Below, piece by piece: positions 63,148-64,000 of a DNA stretch of 64,000 nt. Under the pieces are notes generated by a model. The model searched no databases. It was not told the origin of the DNA and saw nothing but the letters and a program-made list of their open reading frames with translations. Position numbers and translations under genes: made by a program. Each line of letters opens with the position of its first letter. Position 1 is the stretch's first letter. The DNA comes from JAOUJD01 sp963841815 (GTDB lineage Bacteria > Pseudomonadota > Gammaproteobacteria > Burkholderiales > Burkholderiaceae_F). The stretch spans positions 62,001-126,000 of the forward strand of contig CAWJEE010000016.1 in assembly GCA_963841815.1 (NCBI GenBank). Reading direction: 5' to 3'.

Positions 63148-64000
63148 ATGACGTTGACCACGCTTCAACGCAACTGGCCGGTCGTCGCGCTGATCGTCGC
63201 GGTGACGATCGGCGCCATCGCACCGCTCGTGCTCGGCATGAGCGCGCCTGGTTTCTACTTCGAGGTGCTGCTCGGCGGCCTGATGTCCGGCGTGCTCTAT
63301 TCGCTTGTCGCGCTCGGCTTCGTGCTGATCTTCAAGGCGTCCGGGGTCTTCAATTTCGCGCAGGGGGCGATGGTGCTGTTCGCAGCGCTGTCGCTGGCGC
63401 GACTGAGCGAGCACATGCCGCTCGCCGTGGCCTTCGTCGTGTCGGTGGCGATCATGGCGGTCTTCGCCTGGGTGGTGGAGCGCTTCGTCCTGCGGCACCT
63501 CGTCAACCAGGACGCGGTCGTGCTGCTCATGGCCACGCTCGGCATCACGTACTTCCTCGACGGCTTCGGCCAGCTGGTGTGGGGCAGCGACATCTACAGG
63601 ATCGAGACCGGCTTGCCCAAGACGCCCGTGATGGTGCTCGACAACATCTTCGAGGGCGGCATCCTGATCAACACCGAGGACTTCGTCGCGGCGGCCGTCG
63701 CGGCGCTGCTCGTCCTTGCGCTCGCGGTCTTCTTCCAGAAGACGTCGACCGGTCGCGCGTTGCGCGCCGTGGCCGACGACCACCAGGCCGCGCAGTCGAT
63801 CGGCATCCCGCTGAACCGCATCTGGGTCATCGTGTGGACCGTGGCCGGCTTCGTCGCGCTGGTGGCCGGAATGGTCTGGGGCTCGAAGCTCGGCGTGCAG
63901 TTTTCGCTGTCGCTGATCGCGCTGAAGGCGCTGCCCGTGGTGATCCTGGGCGGTTTCACCTCGGTGCCCGGCGCGATCATCGGCGGCCTGATCATCGGCG
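63148..64000 (+). CDS. livH: Branched-chain-type ABC transporter permease (cut by window edge)
   Basis: LivH-class permease, open to the end of the window; about 284 residues are visible. Motifs: LLGGLMSGVLYSLVALGFVLIFKASGVFNFAQGAMV near the N-terminus, TGRALRAVADDHQAAQSIGIP (the cytoplasmic EAA-like loop), and PVVILGGFTSVPGAIIGGLIIG at the edge. ATG at 63148 lies directly after the livG stop. In such operons linked to acyl-CoA synthetases, the transported substrate is often an aromatic or fatty acid rather than an amino acid. Confidence 0.92.
   Translation, partial: MTLTTLQRNWPVVALIVAVTIGAIAPLVLGMSAPGFYFEVLLGGLMSGVLYSLVALGFVLIFKASGVFNFAQGAMVLFAALSLARLSEHMPLAVAFVVSVAIMAVFAWVVERFVLRHLVNQDAVVLLMATLGITYFLDGFGQLVWGSDIYRIETGLPKTPVMVLDNIFEGGILINTEDFVAAAVAALLVLALAVFFQKTSTGRALRAVADDHQAAQSIGIPLNRIWVIVWTVAGFVALVAGMVWGSKLGVQFSLSLIALKALPVVILGGFTSVPGAIIGGLIIG

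Overview
The window is about 64 kb of high-GC DNA from a Betaproteobacterium, most likely a Burkholderiales-type organism. That assignment is an inference from gene content: a TRAP 4TM/12TM-type permease with an ornithine cyclodeaminase, a QseBC-like two-component pair, DUF3563-type small proteins, an RND/NodT efflux locus with an AcrR-like repressor, isobutyryl-CoA mutase IcmF, a PHA synthase, OpgGH, and an acyl-CoA synthetase linked to Liv-type ABC genes. No rRNA, tRNA, IS element, prophage or CRISPR was seen. The region reads as ordinary chromosome.

Layout. 0-2.7 kb: TRAP permease (cut by the left edge), cyclodeaminase, SRAP/YedK DNA-protein crosslink sensor. 2.7-4.8 kb: sensor kinase and response regulator on the minus strand, with a strong terminator and a CTTAA-N6-CTTAA box behind them. 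4.9-7.6 kb: three small related proteins around a broken LysR gene and a DedA protein. 7.8-14.5 kb: MexAB-OprM-like efflux operon with its divergent TetR and an AcrR-type operator. 14.5-18.5 kb: icmF behind two palindromes. 18.6-25.7 kb: TetR with divergent molybdoenzyme, GST, GNAT, XRE regulator, lipoprotein, VOC and Yip1 proteins, MarR. 25.7-31.4 kb: thiolase, YaeQ, lipoprotein hydrolase, PHA synthase, zinc-type (CZB) diguanylate cyclase. 31.4-35.9 kb: ldtD-ycbK murein pair and a two-cytochrome operon. 36-39.9 kb: ThiS/MoaD-like protein with a BNR-propeller protein, DUF6064-like protein, aldo/keto reductase. 40-46.4 kb: thioredoxin-fold/CcdA-like membrane protein, Ser/Thr kinase, FrnE-like DsbA, TPR-GGDEF protein. 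46.3-54.7 kb: sugar kinase, MFS, methyltransferase, AraC, quinone reductase, AEC transporter, VOC, aldo/keto reductase. 54.9-58.7 kb: opgGH. 58.8-64 kb: Crp/Fnr regulator, then an acyl-CoA synthetase - small membrane protein - livG - livH operon that runs off the right edge.

The most striking general property is that at least eight genes have reading frames broken by single-base changes, and almost every lesion behaves as a +1 insertion. AcrB-like needs 12, IcmF 10, OpgH 3, LysR 2, DgcZ-like 2, quinone reductase a net +2, acyl-CoA synthetase 1 and a small DUF3563-like gene 1. Removing them restores full-length family-sized proteins, so they look more like residual sequencing or assembly insertions than gene decay. 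Several genes are therefore given as full spans with the lesions listed.

Functionally the window combines acyl-CoA and branched-chain metabolism (IcmF, thiolase, acyl-CoA synthetase, PhaC), envelope maintenance (LdtD, YcbK, OpgGH, RND efflux) and signalling (QseBC-like, two GGDEF enzymes, a Ser/Thr kinase, many one-component regulators). Candidate operators link regulators to their neighbours. The least understood assemblies are the 40-46 kb redox-kinase-GGDEF cluster, the ThiS/MoaD-BNR pair and the possible response-regulator-controlled short transcript at 2.7-2.8 kb.
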